From the NCBI GenBank assembly GCA_025966435.1, contig JAICRQ010000175.1, positions 1 to 7,109 on the forward strand: 7,109 bases of DNA, in the 5' to 3' direction. Numbering within the stretch: the stretch's first letter is position 1; each line of letters opens with the position of its first letter. The notes beneath the pieces were generated by a model. It had not been told where the DNA came from and searched no databases. It saw nothing but the letters and a program-made list of their open reading frames with translations. Of the stretch, positions 5,483 through 7,109 are shown piece after piece. The stretch comes from Anaerolineales bacterium. GTDB taxonomy: Bacteria > Chloroflexota > Anaerolineae > Anaerolineales > Villigracilaceae. A program made the position numbers and the translations under genes.

Positions 5483-5509
5483 GCCACGCAAACTGCCTAA
5501 AAAACGCGG
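5483..5509 (-). repeat. Dispersed repeat, copy 2, at the edge of a possible attC
   Basis: GCCACGCAAACTGCCTA followed by an A-tract and CGCGG matches 3027-3052 with two substitutions and one extra A. It sits at the junction between the SDR leader and the palindromic segment upstream of it. Confidence 0.5.
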
Positions 5510-5544
5510 CGACTCCCAGCCGTCCAGTGCACGCATTGTTAGCC
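5486..5544 (-). other. Degenerate attC-like site
   Basis: The far end GTTAGCC (5538-5544) matches GTTRRRY at six of seven positions. The near end is only ACGCAAAC (5486-5493). The centre contains CGGC/GCCG around ACTCCCA-like sequence. The stretch from the A-tract plus CGCG to GTTAGCC parallels the 3883-3931 half of the site at 3830. The AACGGCTGGCGTT block is missing, so the cassette-proximal end seems lost or diverged. Another 105 bases with no recognisable feature lie between this site and the DsrE-like gene stop. Confidence 0.42.
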
Positions 5545-5649
5545 CACTTTTGGATTTATTGAACTGCCACTTGGTCGAAGCTCCTATATTACCTTATGGA
5601 ATTGCGTAACTTCTGCCCTTCTGGTTAGACAGGCTGGACCTGCTTGCTG

Positions 5650-6012
5650 CTAATAAGTGAACATGCGATCATGTTCTAAGGACAAGCGAACTAGAACGTT
5701 TGGCATAGCAAACTCTGCGGGTTTGCCGTTTATATCAGAGTCGGTGACTCCGCGTCCTTTGCTTGACATTCCTGAGAGATAAAATTTTCCCCCGCCTGCC
5801 ACGATGGCATCGTAATGTTCGCGCAGTTTGCCTGTTCCAAGCCCAACCAGATTATCAAGCACCGCCTCACGGATTAGTTGAACTGCGTCACCTGCTAGAA
5901 AGAGTGAAACAGTATGTCCTTCGTCAATGGCGCTTTTGGCAACTAAAAACGCCAAAGCCGCGCGTGAAGGATTTTCAGGACCAACAGTTACGTGCACCAA
6001 AATTCTTGCCAT
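5650..6012 (-). CDS. DsrE-like family protein
   Basis: This compact 120-residue protein fits the DsrE/DsrF-like superfamily fold. MARILVHVTVGPENPSRAAL (1-20) gives the first strand and the loop before a helix. AKSAIDEGHTVSLFLAGDAV (25-44) is the characteristic helix, strand and LAGDAV segment. LREHYDAIVAGGGKFYLSGMSSKGRG (63-88) follows, and the end is NVLVRLSLEHDRMF. Many DsrE proteins act in sulfur relay or transfer through a conserved cysteine; this one has no cysteine at all, so it cannot be a thiol carrier of that kind and its role is unknown. GGAG stands six bases before the ATG, making the start secure. The leader is about 52 bases from the attC core. It is probably cytoplasmic and oligomeric like its relatives, by inference. 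Confidence 0.87.
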   Translation of the reverse strand: MARILVHVTVGPENPSRAALAFLVAKSAIDEGHTVSLFLAGDAVQLIREAVLDNLVGLGTGKLREHYDAIVAGGGKFYLSGMSSKGRGVTDSDINGKPAEFAMPNVLVRLSLEHDRMFTY

Positions 6013-6064
6013 TGTTATCTCCTCAAAAATAAGATTAGCAAATTACATCCGTCATGGAAGAGCG

Positions 6065-6165
6065 GGCTAACGGCTGGCGTTACTGGCGGCTGGTTGAGAA
6101 TCAAGCTCAGAAGCGGAACCCTCTTGAAGCTTCTGAAAAGCCTAAAATGTAAGAGGGCGTTTGGA
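6065..6165 (-). other. attC-like cassette recombination site
   Basis: The plus strand starts GGCTAAC (6065-6071), then GGCTGGC and GTTACTG, and ends GTTTGGA (6159-6165, two mismatches to GTTRRRY). It is about 101 bases long. The centre has a perfect seven-base stem CAGAAGC/GCTTCTG (6108-6114 with 6129-6135). The AACGGCTGGCGTT block is intact. The site begins seven bases after the kinase stop at 6173 and precedes the DsrE-like leader. Confidence 0.7.
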
Positions 6166-6172
6166 ATCAAGC

Positions 6173-6679
6173 CTAAGCTCGGACATGGCTAAGGATTTCA
6201 TCCACGACGCTGCCAAGCGGCTGTGTTGCATCTATGACGATACCATTGCTGGGTATGTCTTCCTTTGTGGCGTGTAAACGTAGGATGAGTTCCCGCTCGC
6301 TCTTGCTCTTGCCCCAGTCATCATCAGGACGGTTGTCGAGCCGTTCATTGAGTGTGTCTACATCAACGTCTAAGACGAAGACTTTATCAAAAACGTCTAT
6401 GAACTCGTTGAAATTTCGAGAACCGCCACAGAAGAAAGTGACTTCGTCGTCCTGATTAGTTGCCAACCGCCTTACTTTTTCGACATCCCAGAGATTACTT
6501 GCGTGTCTGATTTCGGGGGATGAAAATGTTATGAGCCTCTCACCAGTCGTTGGGTCTGTGTGTTGGCGCAGGTCTCGATCACTATTTAGGGCTGCGTAAC
6601 CGCGTCGGCGCAGCTCGTGACATACCGAGGTTTTGCCTGTGCCGGAGACTCCCTCAATAAGATAATTTCTCTTACCCAT
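6173..6679 (-). CDS. Small P-loop kinase / AAA-type ATP-binding protein
   Basis: The complete 168-residue protein opens with NYLIEGVSGTGKTSVCHELR (5-24), a first strand and Walker A motif (G10-x4-GKTS, 10-18), followed by RRGYAALNSDRDLR (25-38) in the usual substrate-side position. TFFCGGSRNFNEFIDVFDKV (81-100) and FVLDVDVDTLNERLDNRPDD (101-120) resemble the lid and Walker-B-side segments of nucleotide-kinase-like proteins. ERL(x)NR with the following Arg-rich helix fits the small-kinase fold (shikimate or adenylate kinase-like). The substrate is unknown. GAGG and GTAGGA precede the ATG closely, so the start is sound. It differs from the left-edge kinase in both motifs and spacing, so the two are not recent duplicates. 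Its upstream region is unusually long for this array, about 180 bases to the nearest core site. Confidence 0.86.
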   Translation of the reverse strand: MGKRNYLIEGVSGTGKTSVCHELRRRGYAALNSDRDLRQHTDPTTGERLITFSSPEIRHASNLWDVEKVRRLATNQDDEVTFFCGGSRNFNEFIDVFDKVFVLDVDVDTLNERLDNRPDDDWGKSKSERELILRLHATKEDIPSNGIVIDATQPLGSVVDEILSHVRA

Positions 6680-6858
6680 TGTCCTACCTCTTTGGTATGT
6701 TTGTTGGATGATTTGACGTATTTACGCCTCTTCTAATCGTCTACTCTCAAATTTCCTATAGAGTGTTCACATTCAGTCTGGCGAAAGGCTAGAATGGAAC
6801 TACGGTTTGTTCGACTCAATGACGTACAGATCTGGCCTTCCGATGGATTTCGCTAAAC
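6680..6858 (-). other. Long untranslated leader of the kinase gene, nothing recognised
   Basis: No gene is supported here on either strand. The stretch lies between the consensus core at 6859-6865 and the kinase ATG. It includes a small palindrome CGTATTTACG (6717-6726). A weak promoter-like pair (TTGAGT with CATTCT on the minus strand) is too poor to call. Whether a small decayed cassette lies here cannot be decided by eye. Confidence 0.35.
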
Positions 6859-6865
6859 GCCTAAC
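6859..6865 (-). other. Consensus integron core site (GTTAGGC on coding strand)
   Basis: GCCTAAC on the plus strand, GTTAGGC on the coding strand, is a perfect core match. It is followed not by GGCTGGCGTT, as in the strong attC sites, but by TAGT and the inverted repeat at 6870-6913. GTTTAAT at 6931-6937 might be the opposite box, but the arms do not pair symmetrically. It may be a diverged attC or an attI-like site where the array begins. Confidence 0.45.
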
Positions 6866-6869
6866 TAGT

Positions 6870-6913
6870 GTATATACAGTCCGTATAATTCCTTATGGGC
6901 AGACTGTATATAC
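6870..6913. repeat. 12/20/12 perfect inverted repeat with SOS-box-like arms
   Basis: GTATATACAGTC (6870-6881) is the exact reverse complement of GACTGTATATAC (6902-6913), with 20 bases between. Each arm contains ACTGTATATA, equal to one half of the enterobacterial LexA box, but neither arm has a full CTGT-N8-ACAG. It is an operator-like element or cruciform. Confidence 0.75.
6882..6910 (-). promoter_or_regulatory. Candidate promoter inside the inverted repeat
   Basis: On the coding strand TATACA (6910-6905, four of six to TTGACA) is 17 bases from TATACG (6887-6882, four of six to TATAAT). The -35 lies in one arm of the inverted repeat and the predicted start falls in the other, so a protein bound to the arms would cover the promoter. 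It would drive the kinase and the cassettes beyond. Moderate matches only. Confidence 0.35.
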
Positions 6914-6945
6914 GCCCAATAGCAGTCCAAGTTTAATTTTTATTA

Positions 6946-6954
6946 AGTATAGCA
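6946..6954 (-). promoter_or_regulatory. Extended -10 promoter candidate
   Basis: TGCTATACT on the coding strand fits the extended -10 pattern TGnTATAAT at all but one position. No good -35 is visible at the usual distance. It lies 37 bases after the SDR stop and upstream of the inverted repeat, in the right place to drive the downstream cassettes. Confidence 0.4.
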
Positions 6955-6991
6955 CCCATACAAGAGACTGGCTTAATGCAATCTGCTGCAC

Positions 6992-7109
6992 TCATTCCGG
7001 TAATAATGATTTCATCTGTTTGTAAATAAAGTTTGCCGCGCGCTGAGGGCTGAGCCTGTAGAGCAAGTCCATGAATGCGGCATCGGACCCCACCAGAACA
7101 CGGTAGCGG
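6992..7109 (-). CDS. Short-chain dehydrogenase C-terminus, 5' end beyond window
   Basis: The last 38 residues before a TGA at 6994-6992 read RYRVLVGSDAAFMDLLYRLS and then PQRAANFIYKQMKSLLPE. This is the typical tail of a subgroup of SDR family proteins in which a VG(S/K)DA segment and a YRLSP-like motif follow the cofactor domain. The catalytic part lies outside the window, so reaction and cofactor are unknown. It is unlike the C-terminus of the SDR at 4660-5433 (which ends in VDGGYT and AERFLNE), so it is a different subfamily. No attC directly follows its stop, so it may be the last non-cassette gene before the array or a first cassette with a diverged attC. Confidence 0.72.
   Translation of the reverse strand, partial: RYRVLVGSDAAFMDLLYRLSPQRAANFIYKQMKSLLPE

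Noticed and set aside
5434..5487. Upstream in-frame start for the SDR gene adding 18 residues
   Set aside because: The added residues are not SDR-like and a good GGAGAT ribosome site directly precedes the ATG at 5433.
344..6165. CRISPR array suggested by the repeated AACGGCTGGCGTT blocks
   Set aside because: The repeats are separated by whole genes at irregular distances and vary in length, unlike CRISPR repeats and spacers.
6870..6913. A classical LexA box
   Set aside because: Neither arm alone has CTGT-N8-ACAG, and the two half-sites are 20 bases apart, so only a resemblance is claimed.
6807..7025. Plus-strand frame of 72 codons crossing the inverted repeat
   Set aside because: It overlaps the inverted repeat and the SDR tail, has no protein-like motif and no good ribosome site, so a real gene is unlikely.

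Overview
The window reads as a stretch of an integron gene-cassette array in which every credible gene lies on the minus strand, so transcription runs right to left. Mostly single-gene units with short leaders are separated by imperfectly palindromic attC-like sites. On the plus strand several sites begin with RYYYAAC followed by the 13-base block AACGGCTGGCGTT or a variant (near 344, 1817, 3830, 4507 and 6065). On the coding strand the block reads AACGCCAGCCGTT and lies just before the next cassette's leader. The far ends are GTTRRRY-like. No integrase gene and no recognisable antibiotic-resistance gene is present. The host cannot be named from this window. Mixed base composition and metabolic-type cassettes suggest an environmental bacterium with a chromosomal or sedentary integron.

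Layout from the right, in transcription order. 6992-7109 is the C-terminal end of a short-chain dehydrogenase (SDR). 6680-6991 holds no gene but has a promoter candidate, a 12/20/12 inverted repeat with SOS-box-like arms, and a consensus core site at 6859-6865. Then come a small P-loop kinase (6173-6679), a DsrE-like protein (5650-6012), a complete SDR oxidoreductase (4660-5433), a GNAT acetyltransferase (3946-4446), a peptidase-E-like S51 hydrolase (3079-3750) and a ChbG/YdjC-type deacetylase (1925-2776). An AT-rich DUF7000-like gene (1298-1789) and a RimJ/RimL-like GNAT (698-1264) follow with no attC between them. 313-697 is decayed sequence with two broken frames and an attC-like site. A second P-loop kinase (1-312) runs off the left edge.

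The genes do not form a pathway. They look like independently acquired small-molecule-modifying functions: acyl transfer, phosphoryl transfer, oxidoreduction, deacetylation and peptide hydrolysis. They are tied together by the recombination sites rather than by metabolism. Most start codons have a good Shine-Dalgarno sequence in a short leader, so each cassette seems to carry its own translation signal.

The most unusual points are: an attC-like site apparently interrupted by a GC-rich block of nested hairpins (4528-4603); a stem-loop block shared by two attC sites 2.8 kb apart; closely spaced attC-like palindromes with no gene between them (2829-3085); a two-gene unit with no internal attC and a sharp compositional boundary at 1265; and the inverted repeat framing a candidate promoter at 6870-6913.
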